Shown here: positions 42,937 to 50,846 of the stretch, in pieces
Numbering within the stretch: position 1 is the first letter of the stretch
Layout of the letters: the number at the start of each line of letters is the position of its first letter
Source of the DNA: Hyphomicrobiales bacterium
GTDB taxonomy: Bacteria > Pseudomonadota > Alphaproteobacteria > Rhizobiales > Rhizobiaceae
Length of the DNA stretch: 51,434 nt
Reading direction: 5' to 3'
Assembly: GCA_900470965.1 (NCBI GenBank)
Contig: UCCS01000113.1
Location: 1-51,434, forward strand
Translations under genes and position numbers: made by a program
Notes under the pieces: generated by a model
Told to the model about the DNA's origin: nothing
The model's input: only the letters and a program-made list of their open reading frames with translations
Databases searched by the model: none

Positions 42937-43998
42937 GGAAAAGACCGGATCGAGCGCACCGGACGCATAGCGCTTTGCCATCGCCGAAACAGGAAGGGGC
43001 GTAATCCGATCCGCCATGCCGGCGGTGCCGAACTGCTCGAAGCGCTCCTTGCAAAGCTTGGTGAGCGCGGCCATTGCTGGCTTCAGATATTTGCGGGGAT
43101 CGAATTCGCTCGGATCTTCCTGCAATATCCGGCGGATCTGCCCGGTCATGGCCATCCGGCCGTCGGTGTCGATATTGACCTTGCGAACGCCATTCTTGAT
43201 GCCGCGCTGAATTTCCTCGATGGGCACGCCCCATGTGGGTTCCATCCGGCCGCCATATTTGTTGATGATCTCCTGCAGCTCGATTGGAACTGACGACGAG
43301 CCGTGCATGACGAGATGCGTGTTTGGCAGCTTACGGTGGATCTCTTCGATGACATTCATCGCCAGCACCGAACCATCTGGCTTGCGCGTGAATTTGTATG
43401 CGCCGTGCGAGGTGCCCATGGCGATCGCCAGTGCATCGACCCGTGTTTCGCGCACGAATTTCGCCGCCTCATCCGGGTTCGTCAGCAGCTGATCGTGAGA
43501 CAGTTTGCCTTCGGCGCCGTGCCCGTCTTCGGCCTCTCCCATGCCCGTCTCCAGAGAGCCAAGCACACCGAGCTCGCCTTCAACGGAAATGCCGCCGAGA
43601 TGCGCCATCTCGGTCACCCTTTTGGTCACGCCGACATTGTAGTCCCAGTCGGCGGGCGTCTTCGCATCCGCTTTCAGCGAGCCATCCATCATCACGGAGG
43701 TAAAGCCCGCCTGGATGGCCGTCATGCAGCTCGCCGGATCGTTGCCATGGTCGAGATGCACGCAAACCGGGATATGCGGGTAGATTTCGACGGCCGCGTC
43801 CATCATGTGCTTGAGCATGATGTCATGGGCATAGGCGCGCGCGCCACGCGATGCCTGCATGATGACGGGCGCGCCGGCCGCATCCGCGGCTTCCATGATG
43901 GCGAGCGCCTGTTCCATGTTATTGATATTGAAGGCAGGAACGCCGTACCCCTCCTCCGCCGCGTGATCCAGCAACTGCCTGAGCGTGATGCGCGCCAT
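42934..43998 (-). CDS. fba: Class II fructose-bisphosphate aldolase (CbbA/Fba type)
   Basis: 354 residues, the usual length for the longer class II, Calvin-type subgroup. Zinc and catalytic residues are visible: CVHLDHGND (His81, Asp83, His84), SVEGELG (Glu), MGTSHGAYK (His), and VMHGSSSVP (His). It cleaves or forms fructose 1,6-bisphosphate from DHAP and glyceraldehyde 3-phosphate, and Calvin-type members also make sedoheptulose 1,7-bisphosphate from DHAP and erythrose 4-phosphate. ATG 43998 follows GAGGGGA; an earlier GTG has no ribosome site. It is convergent with the polyol operon. Context suggests it draws off erythrose 4-phosphate or a ketose 1-phosphate (inference). Confidence 0.93.
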   Translation of the reverse strand: MARITLRQLLDHAAEEGYGVPAFNINNMEQALAIMEAADAAGAPVIMQASRGARAYAHDIMLKHMMDAAVEIYPHIPVCVHLDHGNDPASCMTAIQAGFTSVMMDGSLKADAKTPADWDYNVGVTKRVTEMAHLGGISVEGELGVLGSLETGMGEAEDGHGAEGKLSHDQLLTNPDEAAKFVRETRVDALAIAMGTSHGAYKFTRKPDGSVLAMNVIEEIHRKLPNTHLVMHGSSSVPIELQEIINKYGGRMEPTWGVPIEEIQRGIKNGVRKVNIDTDGRMAMTGQIRRILQEDPSEFDPRKYLKPAMAALTKLCKERFEQFGTAGMADRITPLPVSAMAKRYASGALDPVFS

Positions 43999-44066
43999 TG
44001 AACACTTTCCCCTCACACGTGAGACACGTCGAAATCGTTGGCTTCGGTGCCAGGAAGGATCGCATA

Positions 44067-44115
44067 ATCACAAACTTGGAATAAGTATAAATCACAATAT
44101 CACAAATTTGGTGAT
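44067..44115. promoter_or_regulatory. Repeated TTGTGAT boxes upstream of fba
   Basis: On the minus strand the word TTGTGAT occurs three times in 49 bases. The outermost copy belongs to ATCACAAATTTGGTGAT (44099-44115), a near-perfect palindrome with ATCAC/GTGAT arms. A second ATCACAAACTTGG copy lies at 44067-44079. They sit 69-117 bases before the fba start in AT-rich DNA and are likely regulator sites of the fba promoter. The 173-base gap holds nothing else. Confidence 0.45.
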
Positions 44116-44189
44116 GCTTTTCTTGTCACTTGAACGTTCAGCCGTGATGGGCGGAGAACCGGTCTTACGAGTTGGCGTCCTTGGAGGCG

Positions 44190-45002
44190 TCAATCCATCC
44201 AGTCGCTGTAACCTGTATCAAGCGCGCCTCGGGCAAGCGACAGAACCGGTTCGTAGTCGGCATCCGTAAGCATCGCGATATCGACGAGACCGAGAATATC
44301 GCGCGCACCGGAAAGCGATGGTGCGGTGATCGCTGCGAGAAGTGCCTCGCGCATCAATGCCACATCCGCATCCGAAACCTTACCTCCGGTAATGAAGGGC
44401 AGACCCGGCGTTGCGGGTGTCTCTGCAAGTATGCGGACGCCTTCCACACGATCTGGCGCAAAGCGCAGGAGATTGGCAAAGGTGATGCAGTCGATTGCTG
44501 CGCAATCCGCCTGCCCGCTCGACACCGCATCAATGCTGCCACCATGGCTGCCCGTCTCGATTGTGCTACCGAAGAAGCGGCCATTGCGGGCAAGCGGAGA
44601 GACCGCCGCCCGAAGCAGATTTGCCCCGGAATTGCTGTCAGGACTATTGATGGCGGCTGTCGCGCCGCGCAAGTCTGATAGCGAAGCGAAGGTGGAAGCG
44701 CGGCGCACGACGATGAAGCTGCGCATCAGGGGACCGTTGCAGCCAGGATGGGCGTAGACAGGCGTGGCAACGACGCGCACCTTGCCACGCAATCGCTTTA
44801 CATAGGGATAGCCGCAGGTCTGAGAAAAGAGCAGGTCCTCACGTAGCCAGGCCTCGTCATAAGGGATCGTCGTGTCGAGGCTCTCTGGCAGATCCGAAAG
44901 CCCGGCCTGCGCAAGATAGTGCCGAAGGAACGACCAGAGTTCGGCGGTGGCCTCCGCAAGCGGTTGCGGCGTGACATACATTGCAAGACTGGCAAGATGC
45001 AT
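44190..45002 (-). CDS. PhnD/SsuA-like substrate-binding protein without a signal peptide
   Basis: 270 residues resembling the phosphonate-type periplasmic binding fold (PF12974): SLAMYVTPQPLAEATAELW at the start, DLLFSQTCGYPYV, the RSFIVVRRAS...SLSDLRGATAAINSPDSNSGANLL block and the SGQADCAAIDCITFANL block. From ATG 45002 no signal peptide or lipobox is visible, so it may stay in the cytoplasm or be exported unusually. It lies 5 bases after the lyase gene as the last gene of the operon. It may bind the pathway substrate or product; it is not the usual receptor type for an OpuC importer. Confidence 0.82.
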   Translation of the reverse strand: MHLASLAMYVTPQPLAEATAELWSFLRHYLAQAGLSDLPESLDTTIPYDEAWLREDLLFSQTCGYPYVKRLRGKVRVVATPVYAHPGCNGPLMRSFIVVRRASTFASLSDLRGATAAINSPDSNSGANLLRAAVSPLARNGRFFGSTIETGSHGGSIDAVSSGQADCAAIDCITFANLLRFAPDRVEGVRILAETPATPGLPFITGGKVSDADVALMREALLAAITAPSLSGARDILGLVDIAMLTDADYEPVLSLARGALDTGYSDWMD

Positions 45003-45007
45003 GCTCT

Positions 45008-46492
45008 TCACTCGCCGTACTGTTCGTCGAACAGGCGCGAGGCAAGGACAGCCACGTCTTCGCCGAGCGAACGATCCTCCGTCATGACCGGCGCGAGGTC
45101 TCGAACGAAGGCATGGGTCTTCCTCGTCTCCTGTCCGCAGCGGTGTCGCGGACGCTGGTCGACGGCCTGGGCGGCCGCCAGCATTTCGCAGGCGATGAGC
45201 AAGCGCCACAACTCCAGCATCTCGCCAAGCTTGCGCACGGCAAGGGACGATTGCGTTGCATGATCCTCGACCCCTTCCGACACGGCAAGGAAGTCGAGCA
45301 TGACAGGATTGGCCTTGTGCCTGATATCGGCCATCAGCGCCGCTACTGTCTTCTGCATCGGCACGAAACCTGCCGATGGACCGCCGACCGGGGAGAGATA
45401 GCGCGGCAGGCCGTTGCGACCCGAGCCCGTCAGCTGGATGAAACGTGCGGCGGATGCCGCAGCTGCCTGAGCGACCGCGAGCCCCAATGTCTCGAAGGCA
45501 AGCGAAAGCGCTGGCGTCTGGAAGTTACCTGATGACAGTACCTGTTGCTCTTCCAGGAGAACAACGGGATTGTCGGCCGCGGCATTCAGCTCGATCTCGA
45601 CGGCTTCGATCGCCTTCGACAGCGCATCGGCAAGCGCCCCATGGATGGGCGCAAGACAGCGCAGGCTGAGCGGATCCTGGATAGCCGCGCTTGCGTCGAA
45701 AAGTGTCGAGCCCTCAAGCATCTGCAGCAGCCGGCTGGCTTCTTCTGCCTGGCCCACTGCTGGCCGGGCGCGTTGGATGGCCGGCGACAGGATGAGCGGA
45801 TTGCCGGCAAGGCCTTCGAAGCTCAAGGCAGCCGCCCGGCGCTGGGCATCGAGCAGTCGTTTGGCGTCGTGTAATACGAGGGCGCCCCGACCGGCGGAGA
45901 CGGCCGATGCATTGAGAAGCGAAATCCCGTCCTTTGGCTGCAGGCTCGCCGGTGCAAGGCCTGCAAGCTCAAGAGCTTCATTCGCCGGATAGACGATGCC
46001 GCGATATTCAGCTTTTCCTTCGCCGACCAGGGCGCGGGCCATGGCAGACAGCAGCACGAGGTCACCCGCACCGATTGAGCCGATTGAAGGCATCACCGGA
46101 TGAACGCCGGCATTCAGCATGGCAAGCAGCGCCTCGAAGACAGGCAGCGAAATGCCGGATCCGCCAACGGCCAGCATAGAGAGCCTGGCGGCGATGACCG
46201 CGCGCGTCGCGTCGCGGGGCAGCGCGTCACCGACCGCCATGCCACGGCCGCGGATCAGTTGCAGTTGAAAGGCCTCGAAATCGCCAGTCACCGCTGTCTT
46301 CAGATTGGCGCCGAGCCCGGTGTTCATGCCATAGATCTGCTGGCCAGCCGCTGCGGCACCTTCCAGGATGCGTCGCGCAGAAATCAGCCGCTCACGGACC
46401 GCATTGGAAGCCTCGACGGTGGCATCGCCACGGGCGATCGCTACGATGTCGGCGATGGTGATGCCGGAGCCGGTCAGCAGGATTTCCGTCAT
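45008..46492 (-). CDS. Histidine/aromatic ammonia-lyase homologue lacking the MIO serine
   Basis: 494 residues, full length for the HutH/PAL family. Conserved features are Tyr54 in QQIYGMNTGLG, HPVMPSIGSIG, QDPLSLRC, SSGNFQTP and VEDHATQSS. The cofactor loop, however, reads GSIGAGDL (138-145) where HutH has GSVGASGDL, so the Ala-Ser-Gly triad that cyclises into MIO is broken and its Ser is gone; the codons at this place are unambiguous. The enzyme cannot use normal MIO chemistry. Ergothionase, a relative that expels trimethylamine from ergothioneine without MIO, is a reasonable model. ATG 46492 overlaps the upstream stop by ATGA. It belongs to an operon with an OpuC-type betaine importer. Confidence 0.85.
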   Translation of the reverse strand: MTEILLTGSGITIADIVAIARGDATVEASNAVRERLISARRILEGAAAAGQQIYGMNTGLGANLKTAVTGDFEAFQLQLIRGRGMAVGDALPRDATRAVIAARLSMLAVGGSGISLPVFEALLAMLNAGVHPVMPSIGSIGAGDLVLLSAMARALVGEGKAEYRGIVYPANEALELAGLAPASLQPKDGISLLNASAVSAGRGALVLHDAKRLLDAQRRAAALSFEGLAGNPLILSPAIQRARPAVGQAEEASRLLQMLEGSTLFDASAAIQDPLSLRCLAPIHGALADALSKAIEAVEIELNAAADNPVVLLEEQQVLSSGNFQTPALSLAFETLGLAVAQAAAASAARFIQLTGSGRNGLPRYLSPVGGPSAGFVPMQKTVAALMADIRHKANPVMLDFLAVSEGVEDHATQSSLAVRKLGEMLELWRLLIACEMLAAAQAVDQRPRHRCGQETRKTHAFVRDLAPVMTEDRSLGEDVAVLASRLFDEQYGE

Positions 46493-47496
46493 GCGAAGCG
46501 CAGCCTTTGGCCGATACCAGCCGAGCGCGCCTTGGAAAGCAGCGCGTGGCCAAGCGCGATGTCGCTGAGTGACAGGCCGCGGTGCCAGAGCAGGATGGTC
46601 TCGTCCTCGCTCTCGCGGCCGGGCTTCAGGCCGACGACGACCTGTCCGAGTTCGGCATGCAGCGTCTCCTCGGAAAGCCGGCCGGTCTCGACATGGGCGC
46701 GCAGCGAGCCGAATTTGCCGGTCTTGCACTGACCCCAATCGTCGACGACGAGTTTGGCCATGATGTCGGTCAACGACAGTTCGACGGCACTCATCGTGCC
46801 GTAGGGCACGACGAAGGCGCCCTTCTTGATCCACTCCGTCTTCAGAAGCGGCTCGGGTTGCGATAGGCGTGATGCCTCGACTACGATATCGGCCCCCTCC
46901 ACGCAATCGCGCCAGTTGTCGACCACGGTGATCTTCTTGCCGAGGTCGGCCTCCAGCTTGGCGCCAAAGGCGTCGCGGCTTTCCGGCCGGCGCGAATGCA
47001 CGCGGATCTCGTCGAAATCAAAGAGATGATCGAGCAGGCGGACGTTCCAATACGCGGTGCCGCGCGCGCCGATATGGCCGAGCACCTTCGAGCCCTTGCG
47101 GGCGAGATGCCGAGCGCCGAGCGCGGTGACGGCGCCGGTGCGCATGTCGGTGATAACGGTTGCATCAAGGATCGCCTTCGGCACGCCGGTGCGCGGATCG
47201 AAGAGGTTGAGCACGCCGAATTCGGAGGGATAGCCGAGCTTGTAGTTGTCGACATAGTCGCCGACGACCTTCACACCGGCCAGGCCAAGCGGCGCCACAT
47301 AACCGCGCAACACGTTGAAATGGCCGTGAAAGCTCGCATCCGGCTCGAGATGGACGCGCGGCTCGATCACCGTCTGACCCCTGCCCTGGGCGGCTAGCGA
47401 GGTTTCGATCGCCGCAAGGATTTCATCGTTGGTCAGGTCGAGCGCCTCGATGTCGAAGGCATTCAGATAGTCGATATAGATCGGGTCCATTGTCAT
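46489..47496 (-). CDS. Ornithine cyclodeaminase / mu-crystallin family protein
   Basis: 335 residues. Family blocks are RVHLEPDASFHGHFNVLRGYV, KVVGDYVDNYKLGYPSEFGVLNLFDPRTGVPKAILD, TDMRTGAVTALGARHLARK and the Rossmann VLGHIGARGTAYWNVRLL (about 135-152). The family covers ornithine cyclodeaminase, alanine dehydrogenase-like and ketimine reductase enzymes, all NAD(P)-dependent and acting on an amino or imino acid. It overlaps the lyase gene by ATGA, so it likely handles a substrate or by-product of the same pathway. The first codon may be ATG 47496 or the ATG two codons later. Confidence 0.9.
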   Translation of the reverse strand: MTMDPIYIDYLNAFDIEALDLTNDEILAAIETSLAAQGRGQTVIEPRVHLEPDASFHGHFNVLRGYVAPLGLAGVKVVGDYVDNYKLGYPSEFGVLNLFDPRTGVPKAILDATVITDMRTGAVTALGARHLARKGSKVLGHIGARGTAYWNVRLLDHLFDFDEIRVHSRRPESRDAFGAKLEADLGKKITVVDNWRDCVEGADIVVEASRLSQPEPLLKTEWIKKGAFVVPYGTMSAVELSLTDIMAKLVVDDWGQCKTGKFGSLRAHVETGRLSEETLHAELGQVVVGLKPGRESEDETILLWHRGLSLSDIALGHALLSKARSAGIGQRLRFA

Positions 47497-47502
47497 CTCG
47501 TT

Positions 47503-48822
47503 TTATCGTATGGCGGGTGTGCCAAGACCAAGGTTCTGGCGAAGCGTACGGCCCTCATAATCTTGCCGGAAGAGGCCGCGGCGACGCAGTTCCGGCACGA
47601 CATGGGTGACGAAATCCTCAAGCCCCGATGGAAAGAGCGGCGCCATGACGTTAAAGCCGTCGGCAGCAGCTTCGCTGAAGCGTTCTTCCATCGCATCGGC
47701 GATCTGCGCCGGCGTGCCGGCAACCTGCCAGTGGCCGCGTGCGCCGGCGAAATGCCGGGCAAGTTCGCGGATCGACAGGTTCTCGCGCCTGCCGAGATCG
47801 ATGATCAGCTGCTGACGGCTCTGGATGAGGTTGGTCTGCGGCATGTCCGGCAGCGGCCCGTCGAGCGGATAGGCCGAAAGGTCCTGAATGCTGAGATAGC
47901 TTGCAAGCAGGGCCACCCCGACGGCGTCGGGGATGAGTTCCTGCAGCGCCCGGTATTTCGCCTTCGCCTCGGCTTCCGTCGCGCCGACAATCGGCGATAT
48001 GCCGGGCATGATCTTGATGTCGTCGGGCTTGCGCCCGTATTTGGCAAGGCGCGACTTCACATCGGCATAGTAGGCCTGGGCTTCGGCAAGCGTCTGGGAG
48101 GCAGCAAAGACGACGTCTGCCGTGCGGGCGGCGAGCTCCTTGCCGACATCGGAGGCACCGGCCTGCACCATGATTGGCCGGCCCTGGGCTGAGCGTGGGC
48201 TTTCGAGCAAACCCTCGACTGTAAAATGCTTGCCGCGATGATGCACCGGATGGAGCCTGGTGCGATCGGCAAATTGAGCCCCGCCTTCAGGCAGATGGGC
48301 CCCCTCCTCCACGCCGTCCCAGAGGGCGAGTGCTGCATCGGCAAATTCCTCGGCCCGTTCGTAGCGCTCGGAATGCGGGCGAAGGCCGCTGCTTGCGAAA
48401 TTCTCGGCCTCTAGCTCACTTGCCGAGGTGACGAGGTTCCAGCCTGCCCTGCCGCCGCTCAACTGATCGAGCGAGGCGAAGGTGCGGGCAAGGCCGTAGG
48501 GTTCGTTATAGGTTGTCGAGGCGGTTGCCACGAGGCCGATATGCGTAGTGTTGACGGCAAGGGCAGCAAGCAGGCTCAGCGGCTCGAAAGCCGTCGAACG
48601 CGCCGCCTGGCTCGCCATATCAGGGTTGCGCTCGCGGATGGCGGCGGCATCTTCCACAAAGAGCATGTCGAATTTGCCACGCTCGGCGATACGGGCAAGC
48701 TCAATGAAATGGTCGATATCGACGCCGGCCGGGGCATGGGCGTCCGGGTGACGCCAGGCCGCAATGTGATGGCCGCCCGCCATCAGGAAGGCGCCAAGTC
48801 TCATCTTGCAATCGCCGCTCAT
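47503..48822 (-). CDS. Luciferase-like flavin monooxygenase (NtaA/SnaA/DszA family)
   Basis: 439 residues, the typical length of the NtaA/SnaA/DszA subgroup, which uses reduced FMN and O2. Seen blocks are RLGAFLMAGGHHIAAWRHPDA at the start, ARIAERGKFDMLFVEDA, GLVATASTTYNEPYGLARTFASLDQLSGGRAGWNLVTS (the flavin-site signature) and GRPIMVQAGAS. Relatives attack C-N or C-S bonds (nitrilotriacetate, dibenzothiophene sulfone). ATG 48822 overlaps the preceding stop by ATGA. It needs a flavin reductase, none of which is in the window. Confidence 0.92.
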   Translation of the reverse strand: MSGDCKMRLGAFLMAGGHHIAAWRHPDAHAPAGVDIDHFIELARIAERGKFDMLFVEDAAAIRERNPDMASQAARSTAFEPLSLLAALAVNTTHIGLVATASTTYNEPYGLARTFASLDQLSGGRAGWNLVTSASELEAENFASSGLRPHSERYERAEEFADAALALWDGVEEGAHLPEGGAQFADRTRLHPVHHRGKHFTVEGLLESPRSAQGRPIMVQAGASDVGKELAARTADVVFAASQTLAEAQAYYADVKSRLAKYGRKPDDIKIMPGISPIVGATEAEAKAKYRALQELIPDAVGVALLASYLSIQDLSAYPLDGPLPDMPQTNLIQSRQQLIIDLGRRENLSIRELARHFAGARGHWQVAGTPAQIADAMEERFSEAAADGFNVMAPLFPSGLEDFVTHVVPELRRRGLFRQDYEGRTLRQNLGLGTPAIR

Positions 48823-49898
48823 GATGCACGCTCCAATGGTGCCGCCGGATGGACCGGACGGACGAGACCAAGACGATCGCGCAACGTCACGCCGGCCGCC
48901 GCCTTGATCAGCCCGAGGCGGCGCAATTCCGGAACCACTTGCGTGAAGAACAGATGTCCTATCGCAATCGTCGGCGGCAGGATCGTAAAACCGTCGATCT
49001 GACCAAGCCCGAGCCATTGCTGTAGAGAGCGGGCGATTTCGGCCGGCGTGCCGACCAGACGTGCGGCAGACAGTGGCTGGCTCGCCCGGTCCGCCTCGCC
49101 AAATCGGAGCGCATTGCTTGCCGCCTGCGCCGCTTCAGACGTCTCTGCGACGATCGGCACGACATTAGCCAGGATCCGAACATCCTGTCGTCGACGGCCG
49201 GCCGCTTCGAGCCCGCGGACGAAGTCGGCGGCGGTTTCGTTGGCACTTTCCGGCGTCGGGTCCTGAAGAAGAACGATTTCAGCGTGGCGCGCAGCCAATG
49301 CTTTGCTTTCTCCGCTCAGAAGCTGGGCGATAACCGGCTTGCCCTGCGGCGAGCGATTGACGTTGAGCGGCCCACGCACCGTGAAATGTTCGCCCCTGTG
49401 GTTGAGCACGTGCATTTTGTCCGGTTCAAAGAAACGTCCCTCAGCCTTGTCGTAGATGAAAGCGTCGTCTTCCCAACTGTCCCAGAGCGCGTTGACGAGA
49501 CCGAGATATTCCTGGTCGCGTTCGAATTCGCCGGATGCGGGAAGAGCGACCCAACCCGTTCGGCCGCCGCTGATCTGATCCAGCGACGCAAAGCGCCGGG
49601 CGAGATTATAAGGCTCGTACTGACTGGTTGCAGCAGCCGCCAGGAAGCCGATCCGGCGCGCCTTTGTCGCAAGAGCTGCGACCAGTGTCGTCGGCTCGAA
49701 GGGCGCAGCAATGGGCGCGAGATCATCGAGCGGCCGAGCGCCGAGCCGGTCGGAAAGCAGGACGAAATCGAAACCCGCCTCTTCCGCCTTTGCAACCTGA
49801 GACTGCAGCGCATCGAAACCGAGATGTTGAGGTGCCGCGGCCTCACGCCAGGCGGCGGGGTGATGGCCGAAAGGTGTGAGGGAAAAACCGAGATACAT
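48819..49898 (-). CDS. Second luciferase-like flavin monooxygenase
   Basis: 359 residues. The N-terminus MYLGFSLTPFGHHPAAWRE, AKAEEAGFDFVLLSDRLG, ATSQYEPYNLARRFASLDQISGGRTGWV and GKPVIAQLLSGES match the luciferase-like family, with a shorter insertion region than the downstream paralogue. ATG 49898 is chosen because AGGAG lies 7 bases before it; an upstream in-frame GTG lacks a site. Two different members side by side suggest two oxidation steps, or a heteromeric enzyme. Confidence 0.91.
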   Translation of the reverse strand: MYLGFSLTPFGHHPAAWREAAAPQHLGFDALQSQVAKAEEAGFDFVLLSDRLGARPLDDLAPIAAPFEPTTLVAALATKARRIGFLAAAATSQYEPYNLARRFASLDQISGGRTGWVALPASGEFERDQEYLGLVNALWDSWEDDAFIYDKAEGRFFEPDKMHVLNHRGEHFTVRGPLNVNRSPQGKPVIAQLLSGESKALAARHAEIVLLQDPTPESANETAADFVRGLEAAGRRRQDVRILANVVPIVAETSEAAQAASNALRFGEADRASQPLSAARLVGTPAEIARSLQQWLGLGQIDGFTILPPTIAIGHLFFTQVVPELRRLGLIKAAAGVTLRDRLGLVRPVHPAAPLERAS

Positions 49899-49913
49899 CA
49901 GAAACTCCTGCAC

Positions 49914-50846
49914 TCAGATCGAGAAAATCGCGTCGCGTGTCAGCTGCCCGGTAACAATGCCGCCGCCATCGACGACGGCAAGCACATCGCTATTGGCGGC
50001 GACCATCAGCGACAGCGCGTCGCGCAGATTGACGCTTGCAGTGACACTGGCAGAAGGTGAGGAGGGAGCACCGGGCCGCATCGCATCGGCAACCGAAAAC
50101 AGGCTGAGCCGCTTGATCGCACGATCGATGCCTACGAAATTCGCGACGAAATCGTCGGCGGGATGGGAGAGGATCGCATCCGGCGCATCATATTGCACGA
50201 TCCGGCCGGCACGCATGATGGCAATGCGGTCTCCGAGGCGGATCGCCTCGTCGAGATCGTGAGTGACCAGCACCACGGTTTTGCGCACCCGTTTGAGGAT
50301 CTGCCTGAACTCGTCCTGCAGGCGCGTTCTGGCGATCGGGTCGATCGCGCCGAAGGGTTCGTCCATCAGCAGCACCGAGGGATCGGCAGCAAGGGCGCGC
50401 GCCACGCCGATACGCTGGCGCTGGCCGCCGGAAAGCTGGCGCGGATAGCGCTTCAACATTTCCTTCGGATCGAGACCGACGAGATCAAGCAATTCCTCGG
50501 TGCGCTTTGCGATCCGCGGCTGGTCCCAGCCGAGCAGGTTCGGGACGGCAGCGATGTTCTCGGCGATCGTCATGTGCGGAAAGAGGCCGACATTCTGGAT
50601 GACGTAACCGATATGGCGGCGAAGCTTGACCGGATCGGCTTTTGTCACGTCCTCGCCATTGACGAAGACGCGCCCCTCAGTCGGTTCTATCAGCCGATTG
50701 ATCATGCGCATCGTCGTCGTCTTGCCGCAGCCCGACGGGCCAATCAGCGCGACCGTCGAGCCCTCGGGCACATCAAGCGTCAGATTATCCACCGAAGGCG
50801 CGGCACTTTCGCCATAGCGCTTAGTGACGTTCTCCATGCGGATCAT
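49914..50846 (-). CDS. Osmoprotectant/betaine ABC transporter ATP-binding protein (OpuCA type) with CBS domain
   Basis: 310 residues. Walker A GPSGCGKTT (about 36-44), Q-loop YVIQNVGLFPHMTI, signature LSGGQRQRIGVARAL, Walker B VLLMDEPFGAID, and the HDLDEAIRLGDRI switch region identify the OpuCA/ProV class. A single CBS domain follows (about 250-310, VNLRDALSLMVAANSDVLAVVDGGGIVTG), whereas OpuCA often carries two. Such importers take up quaternary ammonium compounds (glycine betaine, choline, ergothioneine in EgtUV). It overlaps the permease gene by ATGA and leads 15 bases later into the monooxygenases, so its role is probably nutritional rather than osmotic. Confidence 0.92.
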   Translation of the reverse strand: MIRMENVTKRYGESAAPSVDNLTLDVPEGSTVALIGPSGCGKTTTMRMINRLIEPTEGRVFVNGEDVTKADPVKLRRHIGYVIQNVGLFPHMTIAENIAAVPNLLGWDQPRIAKRTEELLDLVGLDPKEMLKRYPRQLSGGQRQRIGVARALAADPSVLLMDEPFGAIDPIARTRLQDEFRQILKRVRKTVVLVTHDLDEAIRLGDRIAIMRAGRIVQYDAPDAILSHPADDFVANFVGIDRAIKRLSLFSVADAMRPGAPSSPSASVTASVNLRDALSLMVAANSDVLAVVDGGGIVTGQLTRDAIFSI

